A program made the translations under genes and the position numbers. A DNA stretch of 64,000 nucleotides, from assembly GCF_900104815.1 (NCBI RefSeq), contig NZ_FNTD01000004.1, forward strand, positions 806,001 to 870,000, in the 5' to 3' direction. A model generated the notes under the pieces. That model was not told the origin of the DNA. It did no database searches and saw only the letters and a list, made by a program, of their open reading frames with translations. This DNA comes from Streptomyces misionensis (GTDB lineage: Bacteria > Actinomycetota > Actinomycetes > Streptomycetales > Streptomycetaceae). Of this stretch, positions 24,317-34,446 are shown one piece after another (the stretch's first letter is position 1; each line of letters opens with the position of its first letter).

Positions 24317-25096
24317 ATGCGGCACCCCCAAGGATCGACCGCGCCGGACGAGCCACTGGTGGTGAGACTGCGCGAGCTGAAGGACCGCACGGGGCTGAGC
24401 CTGGCGGCGCTGGCCGCGCGCACCCCCTACAGCAAGTCCGCCTGGCACCGCTACCTTTCGGGCGGCAAGCGCCCGCCGCTGCCCGCGGTGGAGGCCCTGT
24501 GCCGGCTGGCCGACGCCGATCCGGCGGCCATACTGGCGCTGTGGGAGGCGGCCGACGCGCCCGCTCCCCCGGACCCGCCCGACGAGGCGCCCCGCGGCAG
24601 GCGGCCTTCCTGGCTCCCGCTGTGGCTCCCGGTGTCCGCGCTCGCGCTGTTCGGCGCAGCCACCGCGGTGGCCGCCGCCGTGGCCCTGTCCGGGCGCCCG
24701 GGGTCCGCGCCCGCGGCCCGGCCCCTGACCTCGGTACCGCGCTGCCACGGCACCTCCTGCCAGGGCGTGTTGCCCGACGCCTCCTTCTGCGCCCGGGACG
24801 CGCAGACCCGCAGCGAGGTCACCGACCCGGCCTATGCGGTGCGGCTGCGCTACTCGCCGTCCTGCGGCACCGCCTGGTCGGAGGTGCGGATGCGCGTCCG
24901 GCACGCCCGGGAGGTGTCGGTGCGGGCCGGCGAGAACGTCCTCACCGCGAGCTATCCGGCGGACGACACGACGGGGACCAACAGCCCGATGCTTCCGGTG
25001 ACTTCGCCGCGGGGCGTGGCGGCGTGCGCCGAGGTGGACGGGGAGGTGGTGTGCGCGGGCCTGGAGGGCGACGGGCCGCCGGGCGACCGGGACTGA
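24317..25096 (+). CDS. membrane-anchored XRE-type helix-turn-helix protein with DUF2690 domain
   Basis: The ~260-residue protein has an N-terminal XRE DNA-binding domain (LVVRLRELKDRTGLSLAALA, then SKSAWHRYLSGGKR). One transmembrane segment (about residues 100-125, LWLPVSALALFGAATAV) follows. The extracellular Cys-containing DUF2690 domain is visible as CHGTSCQGVLPDASFCARDA and SEVRMRVRHAREV. The four paired Cys suggest disulfides outside. It may sense the envelope while binding DNA inside, as RodZ-like proteins do. I chose ATG 24317 because GAGGAAC precedes it; ATG 24296 in frame is an alternative. Confidence 0.82.
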   Translation: MRHPQGSTAPDEPLVVRLRELKDRTGLSLAALAARTPYSKSAWHRYLSGGKRPPLPAVEALCRLADADPAAILALWEAADAPAPPDPPDEAPRGRRPSWLPLWLPVSALALFGAATAVAAAVALSGRPGSAPAARPLTSVPRCHGTSCQGVLPDASFCARDAQTRSEVTDPAYAVRLRYSPSCGTAWSEVRMRVRHAREVSVRAGENVLTASYPADDTTGTNSPMLPVTSPRGVAACAEVDGEVVCAGLEGDGPPGDRD

Positions 25097-25179
25097 GCCC
25101 GGCGGCCCCCGCAGCCCGTTCAGGGGAACCGGCGGCCGAAGGCGCGTGAGGGGGGCGGGAACGGTCGACATCTTCTGCC

Positions 25180-26169
25180 GTGACCGCCGTAGCCCTGCCG
25201 CTCATCGCGCCCATGCTCGCCACCCCCGGCTCGCTGCCGCCCGCCGCGCAGGACGCCCGGTGGGCCTACGAGACCAAGCAGGACGGGCAGCGGGTGATGG
25301 TCTACCTGCCCGGGGACGGCCGGATGGTGCTGCGCGCCCGCTCGGGCGAGGAGATCACCGGGGCGTATCCGGAGCTGCGGCCGCTGGGCGGCGCGCTCGG
25401 CGGGACGCCCGCGATCCTCGACGGCGAGGTACTGGCCCTGGACGCGCGCGGCCGGGCCGACTTCCAGCTCCTGCAGAGCCGGATGGGGCTGGCCCACGCG
25501 CCCGCGCGGGCCGCCCGCCGGGCCGCTCAGGTGCCGGTGCACCTGGTGCTGTTCGACGTGCCCTATCTGGTGGAGCCGCTGCTGCGGCAGCCGTACGCGC
25601 GGCGCCGGGCCCGGCTGACGGAGCTGGGCCTCGCCGGGCCGCACTGGTCGACGCCGGGCGCGCTGACCGGGCACGGCGCCGAGGCGCTCGCGGCCACCCG
25701 GGAGCACGGCCTGGAGGGCCTGGTGTGCAAGCGGCTCGATTCCGTTTACGAGCCCGGGGTGCGCTCCCGCGCCTGGATCAAGATCCGCAACATGCGGGCG
25801 GAGGACGTGATCGTGGGCGGCTGGCTGCCCGGCCGGGGGCGGCTGACCGGATTGCCCGGCGCCGTGCTGGTGGGCCAGCGGGACGCGGCGGGCCGGCTGC
25901 GCTACGTCGGCGGGGTGGGCACCGGCTGGAGCGGGGCGGAGCGGACGGCGCTGGCGCAGCTGCTGCGGGACGCCGCGAGCGAGCGCTGCCCGTTCGTACC
26001 GGTGCCCCGCGTCCCCCAGGCCCGCTGGGTGCTGCCCCGCCTGGTGGGCGAGGTCTCCTACAGCACCCGTACCCGCTCGGGGATGCTGCGCCAGCCGTCC
26101 TGGCTGCGGCTGCGCCCCGACCTCACCCCCGAGGACTCGGCCGCGGACCTGCCCGCGGACGCCGGGTGA
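25180..26169 (+). CDS. ATP-dependent DNA ligase (LigC-like)
   Basis: The 329-residue protein has the covalent nucleotidyltransferase core. The adenylated Lys is in YETKQDGQRVMVY near residue 34 (KxDG motif). Motif III is in PAILDGEVLALD, motif IV in EGLVCKRLDS and motif V in SRAWIKIRNMR. An OB-fold domain follows. There is no primase or phosphoesterase fusion, so it is a LigC-type repair ligase. It could work with the separate LigD-type phosphoesterase protein at 20.8 kb in end joining or gap repair. No Ku is present here. Confidence 0.92.
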   Translation: MTAVALPLIAPMLATPGSLPPAAQDARWAYETKQDGQRVMVYLPGDGRMVLRARSGEEITGAYPELRPLGGALGGTPAILDGEVLALDARGRADFQLLQSRMGLAHAPARAARRAAQVPVHLVLFDVPYLVEPLLRQPYARRRARLTELGLAGPHWSTPGALTGHGAEALAATREHGLEGLVCKRLDSVYEPGVRSRAWIKIRNMRAEDVIVGGWLPGRGRLTGLPGAVLVGQRDAAGRLRYVGGVGTGWSGAERTALAQLLRDAASERCPFVPVPRVPQARWVLPRLVGEVSYSTRTRSGMLRQPSWLRLRPDLTPEDSAADLPADAG

Positions 26170-26181
26170 GGGCCGTGGGTC

Positions 26182-26193
26182 TATCGTGTGCGC
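26182..26193 (+). promoter_or_regulatory. -10 element of a leaderless hemC promoter
   Basis: TATCGT (26182-26187) precedes the ATG at 26194 by six bases, and no ribosome site is present. It lies just after the ligase stop codon, so hemC has its own promoter. Confidence 0.55.
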
Positions 26194-27129
26194 ATGCCGG
26201 TTCCCGAACTGATCCGAATCGTCTCCCGTGACTCGCCCATGGCACTGGCCCAAGTGGAGCGGGTACGCGCCGAGTTGGCCGCCCTGCACCCGGGGGTGCG
26301 CACCGAGGTCGTCCCCGTGAAGACCACCGGGGACAAGTGGCTCGGCGATCTGTCCCACGTCGAGGGCAAGGGGGCGTTCACCAAGGAGGTGGACGCGGCC
26401 CTGCTGGCCGGCGAGGCGGATCTCGCCGTGCACTGCGTGAAGGACGTGCCCGCGGACCGGCCGCTGCCCGCCGGGACGGTGTTCGCCGCGTTCCTGAAGC
26501 GGGACGACATCCGTGACGCGCTGGTTCACCCGGGCGGGCTCACCCTGGACGAGTTGCCGGCCGGCACCCGGATCGGCACCTCCGCGGTGCGCCGGATCGC
26601 CCAGCTGGCCGCCACCCACCCCCATCTGGAGTGCGTGCCGTTCCGCGGCAACGCCAACCGCCGGCTGCAGAAGCTGGCCGAGGGCGAGGCGGACGCGCTG
26701 CTGCTCGCGGTGTCCGGTCTGGAGCGCATCGGCCGGTCGGACGTGATCACCGAGGTGCTGTCCGCGGAGACGATGATGCCGCCGATCGGCGCGGGCATCC
26801 TCGCCCTTCAGTGCCGGGAGGACGACACGGCGCTGATCGACGCCGTCAGCGGGCTCGGCGACCCGGACACCCACCGGGAGGCGACGGCCGAGCGGATGTT
26901 CCTGCATGTGCTCCAGGGGCACTGCAACAGCCCGATCGCCGGGTACGCGCGGGTCGACCGCGGCGGTGAACTCTCCCTGCGGGCCTGTGTGTTCACGCCC
27001 GACGGCAAGACCCGGCTGAACGCCCACGAGTGGGCGGGCCGGCTCGACCCGGCGACGCTCGGCACCTCGGTCGCGGTGGCGCTGCTGCGGCAGGGCGCGC
27101 GGGAGATCATCGACGGTATCGCGCACTGA
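26194..27129 (+). CDS. hemC: hydroxymethylbilane synthase (porphobilinogen deaminase)
   Basis: The 311-residue enzyme joins four porphobilinogens into hydroxymethylbilane in heme, siroheme and cobalamin synthesis. Family blocks are [60 protein letters not shown] and [11 protein letters not shown]. The dipyrromethane-cofactor Cys is in [13 protein letters not shown] near residue 250. That last motif differs from the usual G-x-C-x-x-P-I-A/G surroundings by an inserted Asn-Ser, as in some actinobacterial second copies. No other heme genes are nearby, so it may be an extra paralogue outside the main hem cluster. Confidence 0.92.
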   Translation: MPVPELIRIVSRDSPMALAQVERVRAELAALHPGVRTEVVPVKTTGDKWLGDLSHVEGKGAFTKEVDAALLAGEADLAVHCVKDVPADRPLPAGTVFAAFLKRDDIRDALVHPGGLTLDELPAGTRIGTSAVRRIAQLAATHPHLECVPFRGNANRRLQKLAEGEADALLLAVSGLERIGRSDVITEVLSAETMMPPIGAGILALQCREDDTALIDAVSGLGDPDTHREATAERMFLHVLQGHCNSPIAGYARVDRGGELSLRACVFTPDGKTRLNAHEWAGRLDPATLGTSVAVALLRQGAREIIDGIAH

Positions 27130-27138
27130 GCGGCGGGC

Positions 27139-27166
27139 ACCGGGCGCCGGTTACGCGGCGCCCGGT
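27139..27166. terminator. bidirectional terminator after hemC
   Basis: ACCGGGCGCC and GGCGCCCGGT form a perfect 10-bp stem with an 8-base loop between hemC and the convergent hypothetical gene. It overlaps the stop codon of the latter. Confidence 0.75.
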
Positions 27167-27678
27167 TCCGTCTGCTCCTTCAGGAAGGCGGTGACCTGGT
27201 GCGCCAGGTCGGCGGCCGGCCCGCAGCCCGTGGGGGCGGCCGTCGCCGTCCCTTCCGTCAGTCCGGCGCCGCCGGCCCACAGCCGGCGGTCGGTCCACTC
27301 CTCGTCCACCCGGAGCTGCACCTGCACGTCCACCTGGGTGAGGGCGGCCTCGGGGGCGGCGGCGTAGAGGACGGCGGTGGCCCGGCGCAGCGGATAGACG
27401 TCGAAGCCCTCGATGAACTGCGAGTTGCGCCAGTCGATGAAGGCGCCCTCGCCGTCCGGGCCGACGCGGATGTCGACCTGCCCGTCCTCCAGGTGGACGC
27501 CGAAGTGCCGCACGCCGCGGTTCTCGACCGTCACCCGGACGCTGAAGTACGTCAGCCCGGCAGCGGCGTCGTCGCGTCCGCGCGGTGGTTCGCCCGCCTC
27601 CAGGCGGTGGACGCGGACCCGCAGACCGGCATGCTCCTCGTACTCCTGCCAGTCACCGACCACGTTCGGCTCGTACAC
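27151..27678 (-). CDS. conserved Streptomyces hypothetical protein
   Basis: The 175-residue protein has no signal peptide. Its central ~100 residues look like a beta-sandwich of alternating hydrophobic strands: TYFSVRVTVENRGVRHFGVH, then QVDIRVGPDGEGAF and VDVQVQLRVDEEW. That suggests a DUF4352-like or immunoglobulin-type fold, but no clear family was recognised. The last 40 residues are Ala/Gly-rich plus a helix. The gene is flanked by hemC (convergent) and the ABC exporter operon. Confidence 0.7.
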   Translation of the reverse strand: MYEPNVVGDWQEYEEHAGLRVRVHRLEAGEPPRGRDDAAAGLTYFSVRVTVENRGVRHFGVHLEDGQVDIRVGPDGEGAFIDWRNSQFIEGFDVYPLRRATAVLYAAAPEAALTQVDVQVQLRVDEEWTDRRLWAGGAGLTEGTATAAPTGCGPAADLAHQVTAFLKEQTEPGAA

Positions 27679-27752
27679 ACTGCCCCTCTCGACCCCGGAG
27701 TGTCTATCTGTGGGCTCAGCGCACTGTCAAATGAGCGGAATGCGCCCGGCCC

Positions 27753-27783
27753 AGGGGGTTCGCCCCCTTTGATCGTCGATCAA
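27753..27783. terminator. GGGGG-TTCG-CCCCC hairpin and adjacent palindrome
   Basis: GGGGG and CCCCC with a stable TTCG loop lie at 27754-27767. The perfect palindrome TTGATCGTCGATCAA lies at 27769-27783. The hairpin is downstream of the leftward ABC operon and may terminate it. The palindrome lies ~90 bases upstream of the hypothetical gene start and may be its operator. Confidence 0.4.
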
Positions 27784-27861
27784 GCGCTGCCCAGGAGGAA
27801 TCCCTCCGGGCGGCCCCGGGCGCGGTCCCGGCGCGTGCCGCACATCACGTTCGGCGCGTGA

Positions 27862-28722
27862 TCACCGAGCGAGCCGGCCGAGCAGTGAGGAGGCCGCCGT
27901 GATGCCGAGGGCCGCGGCGACCACCAGCACCCCGAAGTCGGCGCCGAGGTGCGCGGGCGTGCCGAGCAGCAGCCCGCGCAGCGCGTCGACCTGATAGCTC
28001 AGCGGGTTGACCTTGCTGACGGCCTGCAGCCAGCCCGGCATCACCGAGACCGGATACAGGGCGTTGGAGCCGAAGAACAGCGGCATGGTGATCGCCTGCC
28101 CGAAGCCCATCAGCCGGTCGCGGCTGAGCACGATGCCCGCGATGGTCATCGAGAGGCAGGAGAAGAACACCGAGGCCAGCACCACGGCCACCGCGACGCC
28201 GAGCAGCCTCAGCGGGTTCCAGGTCAGGGCGACGCCGAGCAGGGCGGCGATGACGATCACGACGATCGCCTGCACCAGCGACTTCACGCCGGCCGCGAAC
28301 GCCTTGCCGGTGATCAGCGCCGAGCGCGGGGTCGGGGTGACGAGGAGCTTGTTGAGGATGCCCGCGTCCCGTTCCCAGATGATCTGGATGCCGTAGAAGA
28401 TCGCGATGAACATGGCGGACTGGGCGATGATGCCGGGCGCCATGTAGTCGATGTACGGGATGCCCCCGGTGGGTATCGCCCGGATCCGGGTGAAGGTCTG
28501 CCCGAAGATCAGCAGCCACAGGGCGGGCTGCACCGCGCGGGTGTACAGCTCGGTGCGGTCGTGGCGCAGCTTCTGGAGCTCCACCGCGCACATGGCGACG
28601 ACCCGGGCGGGCAGCAGCCGCCACCCGGCGCGCGGCACCGGGGGCGTGAGCAGCAGCGCGGCGTCCTTCCCGGCGGTGCGGTCAGCCGACGCGGCGCGCG
28701 GTGCGGCGGGTGCTTCGGACAT
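27862..28722 (-). CDS. ABC-2 type transporter permease (DrrB-like)
   Basis: The 286-residue protein has about six membrane helices and the ABC-2 permease signature TRAVQPALWLLIFGQTF, followed by IDYMAPGIIAQSAMF and the typical WERDAGILNKLLVTPTPR loop. It partners with the overlapping ATPase gene (41-base overlap) as a drug or lipid exporter half-set resembling DrrAB. The start ATG lies inside the ATPase 3' end, implying coupled translation. Confidence 0.92.
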   Translation of the reverse strand: MSEAPAAPRAASADRTAGKDAALLLTPPVPRAGWRLLPARVVAMCAVELQKLRHDRTELYTRAVQPALWLLIFGQTFTRIRAIPTGGIPYIDYMAPGIIAQSAMFIAIFYGIQIIWERDAGILNKLLVTPTPRSALITGKAFAAGVKSLVQAIVVIVIAALLGVALTWNPLRLLGVAVAVVLASVFFSCLSMTIAGIVLSRDRLMGFGQAITMPLFFGSNALYPVSVMPGWLQAVSKVNPLSYQVDALRGLLLGTPAHLGADFGVLVVAAALGITAASSLLGRLAR

Positions 28723-29578
28723 CGCGGAAACCTCCTCCGGTGTTGTCGTCGAGGCCGCTGCCGGCGATGTCCCGGAAGACGTCCTCCAGCGTGGGCAGGG
28801 TCTCGGTGCCCCGGCGTTCGGCGAGGCCGCGGCGCAGTTCGGCCGGGGTGCCGAGGGCCCGGACGCGGCCGCGGTGCATCAGGCCCACCCGGTCGCAGTA
28901 CTGGTCGGCCTCGTCCATGTAGTGAGTGGTGACGAGGACGGTCATGCCGGTCGCCTCGCGCACCGCGTTGATGTGCTCCCACACGCCGGTGCGGGCGATC
29001 GGGTCGAGGCCGATGGTCGGCTCGTCCAGGATCAGCAGCCGGGGCGCGCTGACCAGGGCCTGGGCGAGTTCCAGGCGGCGGACCATGCCGCCGGAGTAGG
29101 TGCCGGCGAGCCGGTCGGCGGCGTCGGCGAGGTCGACGGCGGCGAGGGCCTGGTCGACGCGCGCGGCGCGCTCCCGGCGCGGCACGTCGAACACGCGGGC
29201 GAACAGGGCGACGTTCTCGCGCCCGGTGAGCCCGCTGTCGGCGGACAGCTGCTGGGGGACGTAGCCGAGCAGGCGGCGCACCCCCATGCGCTCCTTGGCG
29301 GCGTCGTGCCCGAAGACGCGCACCATGCCGGCGGGGACCGGCAGCAGGGTGGTGATGCAGCGGATGGCGGTGGTCTTGCCCGCGCCGTTCGGTCCGAGCA
29401 GCCCGAACACCTCGCCCTGGCGGACGGCCAGGTCGAGCCGGTCGACGGCCTTGGTGTCGCCGAAGGCGTGGCTGAGGCCGGTGCAGCTGACGGCCTCCAC
29501 CGGGGCGCCGGCCGTCTCCGCCGGGGCGGCCGCCGTCGGTGCCGGGGTGGCGGGCGGGTCCGCCGGGTCGGTCGTCAT
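28682..29578 (-). CDS. ABC transporter ATP-binding protein (DrrA-like)
   Basis: The 298-residue ATPase shows Walker A (LLGPNGAGKTTAIRC), the signature motif YSGGMVRRLELA, Walker B (LLILDEPTIGLD) and the H-loop (VTTHYMDEAD). A DrrA-type C-terminal extension follows (RTETL-like, PTLEDVFRDIAG). An N-terminal Ala/Pro-rich tail of ~30 residues precedes the domain. The ATG at 29578 overlaps the MarR gene stop as ATGA. It energises export through the adjacent permease; the substrate is unknown and may be a drug. Confidence 0.93.
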   Translation of the reverse strand: MTTDPADPPATPAPTAAAPAETAGAPVEAVSCTGLSHAFGDTKAVDRLDLAVRQGEVFGLLGPNGAGKTTAIRCITTLLPVPAGMVRVFGHDAAKERMGVRRLLGYVPQQLSADSGLTGRENVALFARVFDVPRRERAARVDQALAAVDLADAADRLAGTYSGGMVRRLELAQALVSAPRLLILDEPTIGLDPIARTGVWEHINAVREATGMTVLVTTHYMDEADQYCDRVGLMHRGRVRALGTPAELRRGLAERRGTETLPTLEDVFRDIAGSGLDDNTGGGFRDVRSTRRTARRVG

Positions 29579-30129
29579 GATGGCGTGTTCTCCGTCCAGG
29601 GTGCCTCCGGGGCCGCCGTCGCCCCGGCCTGCGCGCTCACGGGCTCCTCGATGTCCTCGCGCAGCCGGCCGGCCAGCCTGCGCAGGGCGGGCAGGGCCGC
29701 GTGCAGGGCGTCCCGGTCGGCCTCGTCCAGCCGGGACAGCTGCCGCCCGACCAGGTCGGCGCGGCGGCGGTGCCAGTCCGCCAGGCGCTTCTGCGCGGCC
29801 CCGGTCAGCCGCAGCCGCGCGGCCCGCCGGTCGGCCGGGTCGGTCTCCCGGATCAGGTAGGCGTCCCGTACGAGCTGGTTGACCAGCGTCGAGACCGAGT
29901 TGCTCGCCAGGTGCAGCTCCTTGGCCGCCTCCGAGACGCCGATCCCCGGCCGGGACTCCACCAGCCGCAGCAGTTCCACCTCGGCGCCGCGCAGCCGCGG
30001 CCCGGCCAGGCCGCCGCGCAGCCGGCGCCGGATCAGCCGCTGGATGCCGACCAGCGCGTCGGTCAGCTCGGCCTCGAAGGTCCCGGGCGGCGCCTGGCCG
30101 CCGGAGCCCTGTATCGCTTCGTCGTCCAC
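29575..30129 (-). CDS. MarR-family regulator of the ABC exporter operon
   Basis: The 184-residue protein has a MarR winged helix: GIGVSEAAKELHLASNSVSTLVNQL with the wing ETDPADRRAARLRLT. It is the first gene of a three-gene operon with overlaps linking it to the ATPase and permease. A perfect 23-bp palindrome lies just upstream of its start, so it most likely represses its own operon until a drug-like ligand binds. Confidence 0.92.
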   Translation of the reverse strand: MDDEAIQGSGGQAPPGTFEAELTDALVGIQRLIRRRLRGGLAGPRLRGAEVELLRLVESRPGIGVSEAAKELHLASNSVSTLVNQLVRDAYLIRETDPADRRAARLRLTGAAQKRLADWHRRRADLVGRQLSRLDEADRDALHAALPALRRLAGRLREDIEEPVSAQAGATAAPEAPWTENTPS

Positions 30130-30137
30130 GGCTGGAG

Positions 30138-30160
30138 ATTACCTCTGTTACAGAGGTAAT
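30138..30160 (-). promoter_or_regulatory. MarR operator (perfect 23-bp palindrome)
   Basis: ATTACCTCTGT-T-ACAGAGGTAAT is fully symmetric. It lies 8-30 bases upstream of the MarR gene start, at the position of a promoter or operator. AT-rich ends and a 10-11-bp half-site fit a MarR dimer. Confidence 0.85.
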
Positions 30161-30242
30161 AACCGCCGGGCGCGTCCAAGAGAAGGTCAAGAGGACGAAC
30201 CGATGTGCCGACGAAATTGATTTGCCCGATATAGGCCGAGTT

Positions 30243-30268
30243 GTTTGTTGATGTCCGGATGCGGGAAA
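30243..30268 (+). promoter_or_regulatory. SigB/SigF-type promoter for the sigma factor gene
   Basis: GTTT (30243-30246), 16 bases, then GGGAAA (30263-30268). This resembles the GNNT-N14/16-GGGTA pattern of Streptomyces SigB-type sigma factors. An equivalent arrangement lies upstream of the sigma factor gene at 49411-50253. Confidence 0.5.
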
Positions 30269-30270
30269 AT

Positions 30271-30296
30271 GCACGTACGTGCTTCGGACAGGAGGC
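30271..30296 (+). promoter_or_regulatory. palindrome and shared leader element upstream of the sigma gene
   Basis: A perfect 12-bp palindrome GCACGTACGTGC (30271-30282) overlaps the element CGTGCTTCGGACAGGAGGC (30278-30296). The second element recurs, as CGTGCTTCGGACCGGAGGC, upstream of the other sigma factor gene (50398-50416, minus strand). Confidence 0.6.
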
Positions 30297-30409
30297 ACTT
30301 CCGTGGGAACCTGCCGCGCCGCGGCCGGACGCCCCAGTGTCCCTTCCCTGAGCAAGCGCGCCTCCCACGGTGTCTGTCCAGCCAGCACCGGCCGAGAGAG
30401 GTGCGCGCC

Positions 30410-31207
30410 ATGCGTGTCACTGCCAGCACCAAGCCCCGTCCGCACCCGCACGACGACGCCCCCGACACGGGCGAGTCCTTCGAGCGGCTCGCGAAGCTGT
30501 CCGACGGCCCCGAGCGTCGAGCACTGCGGGACGAACTCGTGCGGCTCTGGCTGCCCATGGCCGAGCGGATCGCCGTGCGGTTCCGGGGCCGCGGGGAGTC
30601 CCTGGAGGACCTCTACCAGGTGGCCGCGCTGGGGCTGGTGAAGGCCGTCGACCACTACGACCCCGCGCGCGGGCGCGCCTTCGAGGCGTACGCGGTGCCC
30701 ACCATCACCGGTGAGATCAAGCGGCACTTCCGGGACCACATGTGGACCCTGCACGTGCCGCGCCGGGTCCAGGACCTGCGCAACCGGGTCCGCTCCGCCG
30801 TGAAGGAGCTGTCCCAGTCCACCCCGGGCCGGCCGCCGACCGTGGCCGAGATCGCCGCGTACACCGAGCTGGACGAGGACGAGGTGCGCACCGGGATGGA
30901 GGCGCTGGAGTGCTTCTCCGCGCTGTCGCTGGACGCGGAGGTGGCGGGCACGGACGGGTACGCCCTCGGGGACTCGCTGGGCGGCCCCGACCCCGGATAC
31001 GACCTCGTCGTGGACCGGGCGGCCGTCAAGCCGTTCCTCGCGGCGCTGCCCGAGCGCGAGCGCACCATTCTCTACCTGCGGTTCTTCCGCGGGATGACCC
31101 AGAGCCGGATCGCCCAGCAGCTCGGCATCTCGCAGATGCACGTCTCCCGGCTGCTCAGCGGCTGCTTCGACCGGCTGCGCGAGGAACTGCTGACGGAGGT
31201 CCCCTGA
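30410..31207 (+). CDS. SigB/SigF-family RNA polymerase sigma factor
   Basis: The 265-residue sigma-70 family protein has region 2 (ESLEDLYQVAALGLVKAVD, then FEAYAVPTITGEIKRHFRDH), region 3 (PPTVAEIAAYTELDEDEV) and region 4 helix-turn-helix (MTQSRIAQQLGISQMHVSRL). It lacks region 1. The closest sequence in this window is the second SigF-like protein at 50 kb. Such factors control osmotic and general stress or sporulation genes and are restrained by anti-sigma HATPases. ATG 30410 follows GAGAGAGG. Confidence 0.93.
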   Translation: MRVTASTKPRPHPHDDAPDTGESFERLAKLSDGPERRALRDELVRLWLPMAERIAVRFRGRGESLEDLYQVAALGLVKAVDHYDPARGRAFEAYAVPTITGEIKRHFRDHMWTLHVPRRVQDLRNRVRSAVKELSQSTPGRPPTVAEIAAYTELDEDEVRTGMEALECFSALSLDAEVAGTDGYALGDSLGGPDPGYDLVVDRAAVKPFLAALPERERTILYLRFFRGMTQSRIAQQLGISQMHVSRLLSGCFDRLREELLTEVP

Positions 31208-31325
31208 TCAGGACCAGCTCGGCGACGTCGCGCAGCGTGACGTTGGTGTGCTGGGAGACCTCCCGCAGCACCTCCCAGCCCCGCTCCGGGGTGATGCGGC
31301 CGAGGGCCACCACTCCATCCTGCGC
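31205..31325 (-). pseudogene. ANTAR-domain fragment
   Basis: A leftward frame reads VVALGRITPERGWEVLREVS, then QHTNVTLRDVAELVL. This is the C-terminal half of an ANTAR RNA-binding domain as in Streptomyces GAF/PAS-ANTAR antiterminators. No proper start, sensor domain or flanking family sequence is present, and the frame runs into the 3' end of the convergent sigma gene. It is probably a gene remnant. Confidence 0.5.
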
Positions 31326-31439
31326 AGCCGCCTGCCCCCGCGCCGGCGGGGGTACTCGACAGGCGTTCCACCCGCTTCCGGTTGGACACTGGAGCCAGAC
31401 CGGTGTCCGGCCGGTCCACGAAAGCAGGACGCGACTGCC

Positions 31440-32270
31440 ATGAACCAAGACACCCCTGTCAGCGGCGGCACGAACGGCGCGGGGCACGGGCCGCGCCGCG
31501 GGGACGTCGTCTCCACCCAGTCCGTCTTCGGCGCACCGTGCTGGGTCAGCCTGACCAGCCGTGACCTCCAGGCCACCCAGGACTTCTACTCGGCCGTGCT
31601 CGGCTGGCGCTGGCGGGGGGCCAAGCTCGGCGAGCACTTCCGGATCGCGCTGGCGGACGGGGTGCCGGTGGCCGGGATCGCCGCCGTCGCCGCGATGTGG
31701 CAGATGGCGGTGGCGTGGACGCCGTACTTCGCGGTGCCGGACGCCGACGTCGCCGCGGCCCGGGCGCGGGAGCGGGGCGGTACGGCGGCCGTGGGCCCGC
31801 TGTCCTTCCCGCCGGGCCGGGCCGCGCTGCTCGCCGACCGGGACGGGGCGACCTTCGGGATCTGGCAGGGCGAGCTGGTCTCCAACTGGGAGGCGTGGCG
31901 GCGCGCGGCCCCCACCTTCATCCGGCTGCACACCCGCGACGCCTTCGACTCCGCGATCTTCTACGGCGAGATCCTCGACTGGGCCTCGGGGAAGCCGGGG
32001 TGCTGCGAGGTCGAGTACGACGGCGACGAGGTCGTCCTGCGCAGTCAGGGCGACGCCGTGGCGCGCATCGACTCCGGCGCGGTGGAAGCCGCCCCGGACC
32101 CCACGGTGCGACCGCACTGGCAGATCCACTTCGCCGTCGCCGATGTCACGGGGTGCGCTCGGGCCGCGGAGAAACACGGCGGGAGCGTCCTCAGGGAGGA
32201 CGAGACGGAGGCGATCCTGCGGGACGCGGACGGCGCCCAGTTCACGGTGACGTCCCGGCGCCCGCACTGA
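31440..32270 (+). CDS. VOC-family protein with two glyoxalase-like domains
   Basis: The 276-residue protein holds two tandem VOC units: about residues 30-130 (APCWVSLTSRDLQATQDFYS) and 145-275 (FIRLHTRDAFDSAIFYGEIL). Each has the betaalphabetabetabeta pattern, with Glu in GEHFRIALADG and GCCEVEYDGDEV as possible metal ligands. Members include dioxygenases, glyoxalases and antibiotic-binding proteins; the substrate cannot be inferred. It is convergent with glgX. Confidence 0.88.
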   Translation: MNQDTPVSGGTNGAGHGPRRGDVVSTQSVFGAPCWVSLTSRDLQATQDFYSAVLGWRWRGAKLGEHFRIALADGVPVAGIAAVAAMWQMAVAWTPYFAVPDADVAAARARERGGTAAVGPLSFPPGRAALLADRDGATFGIWQGELVSNWEAWRRAAPTFIRLHTRDAFDSAIFYGEILDWASGKPGCCEVEYDGDEVVLRSQGDAVARIDSGAVEAAPDPTVRPHWQIHFAVADVTGCARAAEKHGGSVLREDETEAILRDADGAQFTVTSRRPH

Positions 32271-32296
32271 CCCGGCCCGGCTGACCGGACCGGGTC
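32269..32296. terminator. bidirectional terminator between VOC gene and glgX
   Basis: GACCCGGCCCGG and CCGGACCGGGTC form a 12-bp stem with one mismatch around a CTGA loop. It overlaps the VOC stop codon. Confidence 0.65.
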
Positions 32297-32298
32297 CG

Positions 32299-34442
<2,144 letters not shown>

Positions 34443-34446
<4 letters not shown>

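Noticed and set aside
31155..32267. Long minus-strand frame opposite the VOC gene
   Set aside because: It is antisense to a clear VOC protein. Only its last ~40 codons before the sigma gene resemble an ANTAR domain and are listed as a remnant.
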